Assembly (NCBI GenBank): GCA_965238265.1
Contig: OZ250185.1
Location: 3,038,001 to 3,102,000, forward strand
Length of the DNA stretch: 64,000 nucleotides
From: JAJDUF01 sp965238265
GTDB taxonomy: Bacteria > Chloroflexota > UBA11872 > UBA12225 > JAJDUF01
Reading direction: 5' to 3'
The position numbers and the translations under genes are program-made. This document shows positions 17,201 through 26,246 of the stretch, piece by piece; the stretch's first letter is position 1; every line of letters starts with the position of its first letter. Under the pieces are notes generated by a model. It made no database searches. It was not told where the DNA came from and worked only from the letters and a program-made list of their open reading frames with translations.

Positions 17201-18175
17201 TCACTCCTCCCCTGGAGCTGCCTCAGACGGCAGCCGCCGCAGCTCGGCGAAAAGCTCCTTCTCGCGTGCCGTGAGACGACTGGGCATCTTGACCATGAGC
17301 CGGATATACAGATCGCCGCACCCCTGCTTACGAAAGCGGGGCATCCCCTGGCCGGCGAGGCGGATACGCTGACCGTTCTGGGTCTCCGGCTGAATACGAA
17401 AGCTCCCCCGGCCGGTGAGCGTCAGGACTTCTACATCTCCACCGAGCGCCGCCTGCCACACCGGCACCGGCACGTCGGTAGTGAGGTCGTCGCCATCGCG
17501 CTCGAACCGGGGATGGGGCTGCACCCGCACCTTGAGGTGCAGGTCGCCGCGTGGCCCCCCACCGCCCCCCGGGTGGCCTTTGCCCGCCACGCGGAGCCGC
17601 TGGCCATCGAGCACGCCCGGTGGAATACGCACCTCGATGCGCTCGGTCGAACGCCCCTCGGAGTCGTTCGGCACCTGTATCTGGAACAGCCGACTCCCGC
17701 CGTGAAACGCTTCCTCCAGCGAGATTTCGACCCCCTGCTCGATGTCTTCACCTGCGCGGGGCCGGCTGGCCCAACGACCGCCGCCGCGAAAACGCTCGCC
17801 GAAGAGGTTGCCGAGCAAGTCGCCGAAGTCGAAGTCGCTATCGGCGGTGTCCCAGCCCGGCGCTCCACCGGGCTGTGGCCCGGCACCCCGCGCATTGCGC
17901 CGAGCCTGGTCCCATGCCTGCTGCCACGTTGCGCCGCCCTGGCGCCACGCCGCGCCAAACTGGTCGTATTTGCGCCGCTTGTCCTTGTCCCGGAGTACGT
18001 CGTAGGCTTCCTGAACTTCCTTGAACTGCTCCTCGGCGGCCTTGTCTCCGGGGTTTACGTCCGGGTGGTACTTGCGCGCCAAGCGACGATAGGCCTGCTT
18101 CAACTCCTGCTCGTTGGCAGTGCGCTTCACGCCCAGAGTCTTGTAGTAGTCTTTGAAGGATGCTCTTGACGCCAC
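17201..18175 (-). CDS. dnaJ: DnaJ-type co-chaperone without zinc finger (CbpA-like)
   Basis: 324 residues. J domain with the HPD motif (ARKYHPDVNPGD) at about 37-45, a Gly/Phe-rich segment (DFDFGDLLGNLFGERFRGGG), then C-terminal substrate domains (SLEEAFHGGSRLFQIQVP, RIPPGVLDGQRLRVAGKG). The four CxxCxGxG zinc motifs of type I DnaJ are absent, so it is type II, as in other hspR-linked operons. Stimulates DnaK ATPase. Start is GTG 18175 with GGAGGG upstream. Its stop overlaps the beginning of hspR. Confidence 0.93.
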   Translation of the reverse strand: MASRASFKDYYKTLGVKRTANEQELKQAYRRLARKYHPDVNPGDKAAEEQFKEVQEAYDVLRDKDKRRKYDQFGAAWRQGGATWQQAWDQARRNARGAGPQPGGAPGWDTADSDFDFGDLLGNLFGERFRGGGRWASRPRAGEDIEQGVEISLEEAFHGGSRLFQIQVPNDSEGRSTERIEVRIPPGVLDGQRLRVAGKGHPGGGGGPRGDLHLKVRVQPHPRFERDGDDLTTDVPVPVWQAALGGDVEVLTLTGRGSFRIQPETQNGQRIRLAGQGMPRFRKQGCGDLYIRLMVKMPSRLTAREKELFAELRRLPSEAAPGEE

Positions 18176-18203
18176 CGCTCCACCCTCCTCACGACCGCCG
18201 TAG

Positions 18204-18303
18204 GTTGGACCTAACCCCCGGCCCCTTCCCTCTAGGGACGGGGAGTCCTTGTGCCGACCGGGAGCCCCCTCCCTGCAGGGAGGGGGTTGGGGGTAGGTCC
18301 GCC
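18204..18303. repeat. Family B repeat, long inverted pair
   Basis: GGACCTAACCCCCGGCCCCT near the left end pairs with AGGGGGTTGGGGGTAGGTCC at the right end, with smaller palindromes inside. It lies between grpE and dnaJ in the operon. Confidence 0.75.
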
Positions 18304-18325
18304 CCTACGCAATATCCACTCTGCC

Positions 18326-18949
18326 CTAGCCTGCCTCGGACGGACGGGCCACGACCTTCACCCGCGCCGGTCGCAAGAGCGCGTCGGCGAGGTGGTAGCC
18401 GCGCTGTATCTCCTCGACGATGGTGCCCTCCACTTGCGCTGGGTCCACGACCGTCGCCACGGCTTCATGCCAGCGCGGATCAAACTGCTCTCCGCGTGCG
18501 GCGACGGCCTGCACGCCCAGGCCGGACAACACGTCCTCGAACTGCGTGACCGTCATGCGTAAGCCCATCACCAGCGCCTGGGCATCAACCCGATCCCCGG
18601 ATTGCTCATAGCCGAGCGCCCGTTCCAGGTTGTCCAGGACATCGAGCACTCTGAGCAGCACCTCCTTTTTCGCTTCACGCGCTACCTCGGCGCGCTCGCG
18701 GCCCATGCGCCGCCGGTGGTTCTCCAGGTCGGCACACGCCCGCAAGAGCTTGTCCTCGTTCGCCGCGGCTGCGGCCTGCGCGGCGGCCAACGCCGCTGCC
18801 GCATCGGCTTCCTCCCCAGCTGCCGTTGGATCGGCGCTGGGGGCTGGCGCCGGTGTCGTCTGGCCAGCGCCAGCCTCCTCTTGGTCGGCGGCAGGAGTTG
18901 ACTCCGGTGCGCCAGCGGCTGCTTCCGCTGCCGGTGATCGTTGCGCCAT
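18326..18949 (-). CDS. grpE: Nucleotide exchange factor GrpE
   Basis: 207 residues. An Ala/Glu/Pro-rich N-terminus of about 60 residues precedes the long GrpE helix (NEDKLLRACADLENHRRRMGRE) and the beta domain with the family signature GEQFDPRWHEAVATVVDP and VEEIQRGYHLADALLRPARVKVV. GrpE releases ADP from DnaK. ATG 18949 has GGAGG five bases upstream. It begins 12 bases after dnaK ends, so the two are tightly co-transcribed. Confidence 0.94.
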   Translation of the reverse strand: MAQRSPAAEAAAGAPESTPAADQEEAGAGQTTPAPAPSADPTAAGEEADAAAALAAAQAAAAANEDKLLRACADLENHRRRMGRERAEVAREAKKEVLLRVLDVLDNLERALGYEQSGDRVDAQALVMGLRMTVTQFEDVLSGLGVQAVAARGEQFDPRWHEAVATVVDPAQVEGTIVEEIQRGYHLADALLRPARVKVVARPSEAG

Positions 18950-18961
18950 CACTCCCTCCGC

Positions 18962-20908
18962 TTACTTTTTTCCGTCTTCGTCGCTGGAGCGAAACTCTGC
19001 ATCCACCACGTCATCCGCGGGTGGGGCAGTCTCACCACCCGGAGCACCGCCCGGTGCCTCCCCAGCGGGCGGCGCTTCGCCGGCCTCGGCTTGCTCGCCA
19101 ACGCCCTTGTACATTGCCTCGGCCATCTTGTACGAGGCCTGTTCGAGCGCCTGCGTCAACTCGTGGATACGGGTGATGTCCGCCTCGTCCTTCAACGCCG
19201 TCTTCAGCTCGTTCAACGCCGTCTCGATCTGGCTCTTCTCTTCCTCGCCGATCTTGTCGCCGTACTCGCTCAACCCCTTCTCGGTGGAATACACGAGACT
19301 ATCGGCTCGGTTGTGCGCTTCGATCTCTTCGCGGTGCTGCTCGTCATCTTCAGCGTGCTGCTCGGCCTCGCGGACCATCCGCTCCACCTGGGACTGGTCG
19401 AGGTGGGTCGAGGCCGTGATAGTTACCCGCTGCTCTTTGCCGGTCCCCAGGTCCTTGGCCGACACGTTCAGGATGCCGTTGGCATCAATGTCGAACGCGA
19501 CTTCGACCTGCGGCACGCCGCGCGGCGCTGGCGGAATACCTTCCAGCCGGAACCGACCGAGGGTCATATTGTCGCGGGCCATCGGCCGCTCACCTTGCAA
19601 GACGTGGACATCCACGGCGGTCTGACCATCCTCGGCCGTCGAGAACACCTCCGTCTTGCGCGTCGGGATGGTGGTGTTGCGCTCGATCAGGCGGGTCATC
19701 ACGCCACCCAGCGTCTCGACGCCGAGGGACAGCGGGGTCACGTCCAGCAGGACCACGTCCTTCACGTCGCCCGTGAGCACCGCGGCCTGGATGGCTGCTC
19801 CGACGGCGACCACCTCATCGGGATTCACGCCTTGGTGCGGGTCCTTCCCGGTCAGCTTCTTGACGAGATTCTGGATCACTGGCATCCGGGTGGAGCCACC
19901 GACCAGCACAACTTCGTCAATGTCGCTCGCCTTCAGCTTGGCGTCGGCAAGCGCCTGCCGGAACGGCCCGATGCAGCGGTCGGTCAACGCCGCTGTGCTC
20001 TCCTCGAACTGCGCCCGCGTCAGCGATACGGCGAGATGCTTCGGGCCGTGCTGGTCGGCCGTGATGAAGGGCAGGTTGACCTCCGTTTGCACGACACTGG
20101 ACAGCTCGACTTTGGCCTTTTCGGAAGCCTCGATGAGCCGCTGGAGCGCCTGGCGATCCTTGCGGAGATCAATGCCCTCCGCGCGCTGGAACTCCCCGGC
20201 CACGTACTCCACGATCTTCTGGTCGTAGTCGTCGCCGCCCAGGTGGGTATCGCCCGAGGTGCTCTTGACCTCGAAGACGCCGTCCCCCACCTCCAGGGTG
20301 GACACGTCAAAGGTGCCACCGCCGAGGTCCCAGACCAGGATCGTCTCGGTCTTCTTCTTGTCCAGACCGTAGGCCAGCGAGGCCGCCGTCGGCTCGTTGA
20401 TGATCCGCAGCACTTCCAGTCCGGCGATCTGACCGGCATTCTTGGTCGCTTGCCGCTGGCTGTCGTTGAAGTACGCCGGGACCGTGAGCACCGCCTTGGT
20501 GACCTCTTCCCCGAGATACTTCTCAGCGTCCGCCTTGAGCTTCTGCAGCACCATCGCGGAGATTTCCTCCGGATTGTACTCGCGGTTGGTCGCCGGCAGC
20601 TGCACCCGCGCTTCGCCCTTGGGGCCCTTCACTACCTCGTAGGGCACCACCCCCCGCTCATGAGACACCTCACCGTAATGGCGACCCACAAAGCGCTTGA
20701 TCGAGTAGACGGTGTTATCCGAGTTGAGTACCGCCTGCCGGTGGGCCAACTGCCCGGTCAGGCGCTCACCCGACTTGGTGAACGCGACCACCGACGGCGT
20801 CAGCCGCGATCCTTCTGCGTTGGTGATGACCAGGGGATCACCGCCTTCCATGATGGCGATGACGGAGTTCGTCGTCCCCAAATCAATCCCTACTACCCGT
20901 TCAGCCAT
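18962..20908 (-). CDS. dnaK: Hsp70 chaperone DnaK
   Basis: 648 residues. ATPase domain with IDLGTTNSVIA, VPAYFNDSQRQATKNAGQIAGL, WDLGGGTFDVS and LVGGSTRMP; substrate domain with VLLDVTPLSLGVETLGG; disordered Pro/Gly-rich tail ending DDVVDAEFRSSDEDGKK. GAGGAGG lies nine bases upstream of ATG 20908. Besides folding, DnaK is the expected co-repressor of HspR, closing a feedback loop within this operon. Gap to lon is 59 bp. A large open frame on the other strand is only its shadow. Confidence 0.97.
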   Translation of the reverse strand: MAERVVGIDLGTTNSVIAIMEGGDPLVITNAEGSRLTPSVVAFTKSGERLTGQLAHRQAVLNSDNTVYSIKRFVGRHYGEVSHERGVVPYEVVKGPKGEARVQLPATNREYNPEEISAMVLQKLKADAEKYLGEEVTKAVLTVPAYFNDSQRQATKNAGQIAGLEVLRIINEPTAASLAYGLDKKKTETILVWDLGGGTFDVSTLEVGDGVFEVKSTSGDTHLGGDDYDQKIVEYVAGEFQRAEGIDLRKDRQALQRLIEASEKAKVELSSVVQTEVNLPFITADQHGPKHLAVSLTRAQFEESTAALTDRCIGPFRQALADAKLKASDIDEVVLVGGSTRMPVIQNLVKKLTGKDPHQGVNPDEVVAVGAAIQAAVLTGDVKDVVLLDVTPLSLGVETLGGVMTRLIERNTTIPTRKTEVFSTAEDGQTAVDVHVLQGERPMARDNMTLGRFRLEGIPPAPRGVPQVEVAFDIDANGILNVSAKDLGTGKEQRVTITASTHLDQSQVERMVREAEQHAEDDEQHREEIEAHNRADSLVYSTEKGLSEYGDKIGEEEKSQIETALNELKTALKDEADITRIHELTQALEQASYKMAEAMYKGVGEQAEAGEAPPAGEAPGGAPGGETAPPADDVVDAEFRSSDEDGKK

Positions 20909-20967
20909 TGTTTCGACGCCTCCTCGTTCGTTGAGTTCTGCCGGTAGTGCGTTGTAGTGTGGCTGCG

Positions 20968-23412
20968 CTACGTCGCCACCAACGGGACGGCTGGCGACGC
21001 CTCAGCCGGAGTCAGCCAGGGTGCCGCCGGCACGGGCATGGCCGGTCGCACGGGCCGCAACACCCGTTTGAGTACCGCGTTGATGTGGTCTACCCAGATC
21101 AGCGCAACGTCTTTGCGAATCTCCTCCGGAATCTCACTGAGGTCCTGCTTATTCTCCGCCGGCAAGATCACTGCGCGTACACCGGCCCGATGGGCCGCCA
21201 AGACCTTGTGCTTGACGCCACCAATGGGCAGCACTCGTCCGCGCAAGGTGATCTCCCCCGTCATGGCAACATCGGAGCGCACCGCCCGGCCCGTCATGGC
21301 CGCCACAATGGCCGTGACCATCGTGATGCCCGCCGACGGCCCATCCTTGGGCACACTGCCGGCCGGCACATGCACGTGCAGGGCGTGCTGCTCGAAGTAG
21401 CTGGCGTCAAGCCCCAGGCCCCGGGCCTGCGCGCGCGCCACCGTCAGCGCCGCTCGCGCCGATTCTTGCATCACCTTGCCGAGCTGTCCCGTCAAGGTGA
21501 GCCGGGGCTTCCCCTCCATCCATGTCGCCTCCACGGCGACCACATCGCCACCAACCTCGCTCACCGTGAGGCCGTAGGCGACGCCCACCTCGTCCCGACG
21601 CTCCTCGACAAGGGCCTCGAAGCGCGGCGGGTCCAGATGGCGAGCAAGGTCGTCAGGCGCAACCGTCATGGACTCGACGGAGCCTTCCACAATCCGCTTG
21701 GCCACCTTGCGACACACGTGCGCGATCTCGCGCTCCAGGTTCCGCACGCCGGCTTCCTTCGTATACCCACGTATAAGCTGGCGTACCGTGTCATCCGGCA
21801 GGGTCAGCTGCTCATCGGTCAGGCCGTGCTGGGCGAATTGTCGTGGCAGCAGAAAGCGGCGCGCAATGTGCAGCTTCTCTTCTTCCGTATAGCCGGGGAT
21901 CTGAATGACTTCCATCCGGTCATGCAAGGCCGGCGGGATCGGATCGAGTAGATTTGCCGTCGTGACGAAGATCACGCGCGAGAGATCGAACGGTACTTCC
22001 AGGTAGTGATCCGAGAAGTGCGCGTTCTGCTCCGGATCGAGCACCTCCAGCAACGCCGACGACGGATCGCCACGGAAGTCCATCCCGAGCTTGTCAATCT
22101 CATCGAGCATGAAGATGGGGTTCTTCGTCCCGGCATCGCACATGCCCCGAATAATCCGGCCTGGCATCGCGCCGACGTAGGTCCGCCGGTGCCCGCGGAT
22201 TTCGGCCTCATCGCGGACTCCACCCAGCGAGAGGCGCACGAATTCGCGCCCCATCGCCCGTGCAATCGAGCGGCCGAGGCTCGTCTTCCCCACGCCGGGC
22301 GGGCCGACAAAGCAGAGGATCGGACTACGCAGCGTTGTACTCAGGCGCCGGACGGCCAAGAACTCCAGGATGCGATCCTTAACCTTCTCCAGCCCATAGT
22401 GATCTTCCTCCAAGGCACGAGCCGCCGCCGCGATCTCCAGCTGATCGGTTGTTTCCTTGGCCCAGGGCAGGTTCACGAGCCAGTCAATATAGGTGCGAAT
22501 AATGCCGGTTTCCGGTGAGGCGGGCGGGACAGCCTGGAGACGATCCAACTCCTTGAGCGCCCGCTCCTTGACCTCGTCGGCCATCCCGGCGCTCTCGATC
22601 TGCTCCTTCAGCTCGTTCAATTCCGCCTGCTGCGGGTCCTCGCCTAGCTCCTTCTGTATCACACGGAGCTGCTCGCGCAGAAAGTACTCCTTCTGCGTTT
22701 TCTCCATGCCCTCCTGGATTTCCGATTGAATCTTGTTTCTCAATTTCAGGATTTCCAGCTGTTTACTGAGGAAGGCGCTCACAAGGCGCAAGCGCTCTGA
22801 CACATCGAGCGTCTCCAGCAGCTGCTGGCGTTGCTCCAGAGTGAGTTCCGGCGCAAAGCCCACCAGGTCGGCGAGCCCTCCCGGGTCGTCGAGACTGCGG
22901 GCGTCATGGAACATCTCGCTCGGCACCGAGCGGCCCTCCTCCACGTATTGCTCCAGCTGGCCCAACACCGAGCGCATCAAGGCCTCGATCTCCAGGCTGG
23001 CCTCTTGCGGCTCGGCCAGCGGCCGGTACCTGGCAACCAGGCAATCCTCGACCAAACGCAGGGCGGTGATCTTGGCGCGGGCCTGCCCTTGGACGATGAC
23101 CCGCAAGGTGCCATCGGGTATGCGCACGAGCTGTCGAATGAGCGCTACGGACCCGAAACGATAGAGGTCCTTGGGGTTGACCTCTTCGAGGTCAGCATCG
23201 CGTTGAGCAACCAGCAACACCAGGCGGTTGGACTGATAGGCGTGCTCCACGGCCGCCAAGGATCGCGGCTTACCGACCATCAGCGGGACCACCATGCGCG
23301 GGAACACCACGGCATCAATGAGCGGCAGAACAGGCAGACGACGGGGCAACTCGCCCAACGGCATCGTCTCACTGCCCGGCGACCGGGTCTCAGTCTGCGG
23401 CATACTTGGCAT
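20968..23412 (-). CDS. lon: ATP-dependent protease Lon
   Basis: 814 residues. Lon N domain (LPVLPLIDAVVFPRMVVPLMVGKPRS), coiled coil (QSEIQEGMEKTQKEYFLREQLRVIQKELGE), AAA+ domain with Walker A VGPPGVGKTSLGRSIARAMG and LDEIDKLG, and C-terminal serine protease domain with PKDGPSAG (catalytic Ser) and GGVKHKVLAAHRAG (catalytic Lys). Either ATG 23412 or ATG 23403 could be used; AAGGA is best placed for 23403. First gene of the stress operon, directly after the HAIR-overlapped promoter, so degradation and folding genes share control. Confidence 0.96.
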   Translation of the reverse strand: MPSMPQTETRSPGSETMPLGELPRRLPVLPLIDAVVFPRMVVPLMVGKPRSLAAVEHAYQSNRLVLLVAQRDADLEEVNPKDLYRFGSVALIRQLVRIPDGTLRVIVQGQARAKITALRLVEDCLVARYRPLAEPQEASLEIEALMRSVLGQLEQYVEEGRSVPSEMFHDARSLDDPGGLADLVGFAPELTLEQRQQLLETLDVSERLRLVSAFLSKQLEILKLRNKIQSEIQEGMEKTQKEYFLREQLRVIQKELGEDPQQAELNELKEQIESAGMADEVKERALKELDRLQAVPPASPETGIIRTYIDWLVNLPWAKETTDQLEIAAAARALEEDHYGLEKVKDRILEFLAVRRLSTTLRSPILCFVGPPGVGKTSLGRSIARAMGREFVRLSLGGVRDEAEIRGHRRTYVGAMPGRIIRGMCDAGTKNPIFMLDEIDKLGMDFRGDPSSALLEVLDPEQNAHFSDHYLEVPFDLSRVIFVTTANLLDPIPPALHDRMEVIQIPGYTEEEKLHIARRFLLPRQFAQHGLTDEQLTLPDDTVRQLIRGYTKEAGVRNLEREIAHVCRKVAKRIVEGSVESMTVAPDDLARHLDPPRFEALVEERRDEVGVAYGLTVSEVGGDVVAVEATWMEGKPRLTLTGQLGKVMQESARAALTVARAQARGLGLDASYFEQHALHVHVPAGSVPKDGPSAGITMVTAIVAAMTGRAVRSDVAMTGEITLRGRVLPIGGVKHKVLAAHRAGVRAVILPAENKQDLSEIPEEIRKDVALIWVDHINAVLKRVLRPVRPAMPVPAAPWLTPAEASPAVPLVAT

Positions 23413-23540
23413 CCTTACCGCTTGTTGGAGCTAGCGTGCTATCACCTCTGTAGGCGCTGGATGGTGCCGGGGGCGGTTGAGCCGTCAGCTTGAGGGTGAC
23501 ATCGCACGGGACCCAGCAAGCGTAACCTATGACAGTAGCT

Positions 23541-23570
23541 AGTATAAAACTTGAGCCTGATATTGTCAAG
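23541..23570 (-). promoter_or_regulatory. Stress-operon promoter overlapped by a HAIR-like HspR operator
   Basis: On the minus strand TTGACA (23564-23569), 17-bp spacer, TATACT (23541-23546): a near-consensus sigma-70 promoter. Over the -35 and spacer lies CTTGAGC-N7-TGTCAAG (23550-23570), close to the HAIR consensus CTTGAGT-N7-ACTCAAG. HspR bound there would block polymerase. Confidence 0.8.
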
Positions 23571-23614
23571 ACTATGAGCGGCGGGCGCAGCACAGCGGAA
23601 CAGGGACGCGCTGC

Positions 23615-25801
23615 CTAGCCGCCCGGTCGCACCACCGGTGGCCCGGCCGGGGTTGGCGGCGTGGCCGGGAGGGGAGTCGGCAGTGGCTCCGGGCCAACGA
23701 CCGGTCGCCCGGCCGCCGGGCGCGGGGTCCACACCGGTACAACGGTCGGCGCCGGCTCTACCGGCGACGGTTTCGTACAATCCTCTACTTGCGGCAGCGC
23801 CGAGCGCAAGAAATACTCGGGATAGCCGCAGACCGCCGACTGCACCAGACCGGGCGGTGGGATGAAGCGCTGCGGCTGCTGGCCCCTGGTGGCCACCTGC
23901 ATAACATTGCGCCAGATCACGCCGCCGCCTTGCGAGCCGGGCACCCGCCGCATCTCCGAATTGTCGGTATTGCCGACCCAAGCCCCGACAACCAGGTCAG
24001 GCGTATAGCCAACCGCCCAGGAGTCGCGGAAGTCGTTCGTCGTCCCGGTCTTGACGGCTGCCGGCACACCCACGTCGAGCCGCGTGCCAAATATCGCCTG
24101 TCGGGTTTGCTCGTCGGCTAGGATGTCGGTAATCATGAACGCCACCTCCGGTATCAACACCGGCTTGCCGCGCGGCCGATGCTCCCAGACCGGGCGGTCA
24201 TCCTGATCGGTAATGCGGAGAATCGGGCTAGTGTCGTAGTACAGCCCGTTATTCGCAAACACAGCGTAGGCTCGCGCCATCTCCAGCAAGCGCACCCCTC
24301 CACTGCCCAGAGTAAGGCTGAGGACCGGTGGCAGGTAGGTGGTGATGCCCATTGACCGCGCTGTCTCGATCACCCGGCCGGCGCCTACGCGGTCGAGCAG
24401 GAGCACGGCCGGGATATTGTGAGAATTGGCCAACGCCTCGCGCAGCGTGAGGTAGCCGTGCCACTTGTCGTCGTAATTGCGGGGCTTGAAGCGCCGTTCC
24501 TCGGGTGCAGCGCCCGGCAGCTCGTACTCGATAGCCCGGTCGTGGATCAATGAAGCAGGCGTCCACTTCCCGGAGGCCAAGGCTGTCGCGTAGGTAAAGG
24601 GCTTGAACGCGGACCCAGGCTGTCGCGCGGCCAGGGTGACGTTGACTTGGCCGTCAATCTCAACGTCGTAGAAGTCGTAGCTGCCGACCATCGCCAGGAT
24701 TTCACCCGTATCGGGCCGCAGGGCGACGAGCGCGCCGTTATTGACAGCGCGGTCCTGAAGCTCATCCACGCGCTGGCGCACCGCGGCCTCGGCCGCAGCT
24801 TGGAGTTCCAAGTCGAGGGACGTAATGACCTTCAGCCCCCGACGTAAGTCTTCCGGGGCAAACGTGCGCTTCAAGACCTCGCGCACGTAGAACACGAAGT
24901 GCGGATGCTTGATGGAGACTCGTGGCGCCCGATAGGTCATTTGCCGGCCTTGCTCTTTGGCCGCCTCGGCCTCGGCTCGCGAAATCATCCCGTACCGCAC
25001 CATGTTGTCCAAGACGCTGGCCTGCTGACGCCGGGCCAAGCTGGGGTTGACCACCGGGGAGTACTCGGAGGGCGCCGGCAGGAGGCCGACGATCATCGCA
25101 GCTTCCGCCAAGTCCAGGTCCTGAGCGTGCTTACCGAAGTAGCTCAACGCCGCCGCCTCGATGCCATAGGCCTGATTGCCAAAGTACATCCGGTTGAGAA
25201 ACATCTCCAGGATTTCGTTCTTCGAGAACTGCGTTTCGACCTGGATGGCGAGGGTAAGCTCGCGCAGTTTGCGGGGGAGCGTCTGCTCCCGCGTGAGGAA
25301 GGTGTCGCGTACAAGCTGCTGCGTGATCGTGGAGCCACCCTGCAGGGAGGCGGTCGTGCCCGTGATATCGCGGAAAATGGCCCGGAGGATACCCCGTGGA
25401 TCGAAGCCGTGGTGCGAGTAGAAGCTGGCATCTTCGAAGGCCACCACCGCCTGGATGACATACGGTGAGACGGCATGCAGCGGCACGTTGACCCGCCGCT
25501 CCTCGAAGAACTCGTGGAGCAGCACCGTGCCGGTACGGTCGTAGATCTGCGTGACTTGCGCCAGCGGACGCGCCCCAAGCTCGGAGGCATCGGGCAAGTC
25601 GGTGAAGACCGCCTCACGGACGTAGGCAAAGGCTGCGCCGACTCCTGTTGCCGCCAAGCCCGCGAAGGCCAAGAAGACCACCACGCTCATGAGACCGAAA
25701 AAAACGATCATGCCGCTCGCGACGGCGATGAGCAGCGGCCTCTTCGAGCCGTTGGTGGCGCGGCGACGACGGTAGCGAGCGAGCAAGTAACGTGAGGTCA
25801 T
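23615..25801 (-). CDS. Class A penicillin-binding protein (PBP1A-like)
   Basis: 728 residues. One N-terminal transmembrane helix (about 23-55) after an Arg-rich cytoplasmic tail, then a GT51 glycosyltransferase domain (EDASFYSHHGFD with the catalytic Glu, QGGSTITQQLVRD), then a transpeptidase domain with SAFK (active-site Ser in RQPGSAFKPF), SHN (ANSHNIP) and KTGTT. The C-terminal 70 residues are Pro-rich. It polymerises and cross-links peptidoglycan, implying a murein wall. It is just upstream of lon on the same strand, but lon has its own promoter. Confidence 0.95.
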   Translation of the reverse strand: MTSRYLLARYRRRRATNGSKRPLLIAVASGMIVFFGLMSVVVFLAFAGLAATGVGAAFAYVREAVFTDLPDASELGARPLAQVTQIYDRTGTVLLHEFFEERRVNVPLHAVSPYVIQAVVAFEDASFYSHHGFDPRGILRAIFRDITGTTASLQGGSTITQQLVRDTFLTREQTLPRKLRELTLAIQVETQFSKNEILEMFLNRMYFGNQAYGIEAAALSYFGKHAQDLDLAEAAMIVGLLPAPSEYSPVVNPSLARRQQASVLDNMVRYGMISRAEAEAAKEQGRQMTYRAPRVSIKHPHFVFYVREVLKRTFAPEDLRRGLKVITSLDLELQAAAEAAVRQRVDELQDRAVNNGALVALRPDTGEILAMVGSYDFYDVEIDGQVNVTLAARQPGSAFKPFTYATALASGKWTPASLIHDRAIEYELPGAAPEERRFKPRNYDDKWHGYLTLREALANSHNIPAVLLLDRVGAGRVIETARSMGITTYLPPVLSLTLGSGGVRLLEMARAYAVFANNGLYYDTSPILRITDQDDRPVWEHRPRGKPVLIPEVAFMITDILADEQTRQAIFGTRLDVGVPAAVKTGTTNDFRDSWAVGYTPDLVVGAWVGNTDNSEMRRVPGSQGGGVIWRNVMQVATRGQQPQRFIPPPGLVQSAVCGYPEYFLRSALPQVEDCTKPSPVEPAPTVVPVWTPRPAAGRPVVGPEPLPTPLPATPPTPAGPPVVRPGG

Positions 25802-25914
25802 ACGCAGTCGCAGCTATGCTCAGAACACGTGGAGGCGAGGGAGACCATCTCCTCCGTAACGAGTGGAGCTTGCCGGCCCCTCCCTACTTAGCGAGGATAC
25901 CAGCGCAGCAGCGC

Positions 25915-26246
25915 GGCCGTCAGCCATTAGCCGTTAGCTATCAGCCGTCAGCTATTGGCTTTCGGCCGGCGAGGCGCAGTGCGCCGCTGCCGGCTGACCG
26001 CTGCACCGGGGGGAGGGTTAGGTGCGGGCGGAGGTAGGGGCGCAGCATGCTGCGCCCGTCCCCCTGCACAAGGGCGCCCACAAGGGACGCCCCTACCGGG
26101 TTGTCCCTCCAGCGGCCTCCAGCGCACGCCTGGATTCCCGCTTGCGCGGGAATGACGACGAGCGCACAGTACCAGCAGATGTACCGCGGGTGGATTCCGG
26201 CTTGCGCCGGAATGACGCCCCCCGGCTGACGGCTATTAGCTGATAG
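25915..26246. repeat. Mosaic of palindromic repeats (families A, C, D), no gene
   Basis: The 445-bp gap between the PBP and panC. It contains GCTATCAGCCGTCAGCTATT (D) near 25936 and the inverted D unit GGCTGACGGCTATTAGCTG at 26221-26239; the C palindromes GGGGCGCAGCATGCTGCGCC near 26037 and a GGGCGCCCACAAGGGACGCC unit; and two A units (26129-26156, 26191-26215) in the same orientation. I see no coding signal. Confidence 0.7.

Noticed and set aside
18941..20947. 668-codon open frame on the + strand
   Set aside because: Mirror of dnaK; the minus strand has full Hsp70 motifs.
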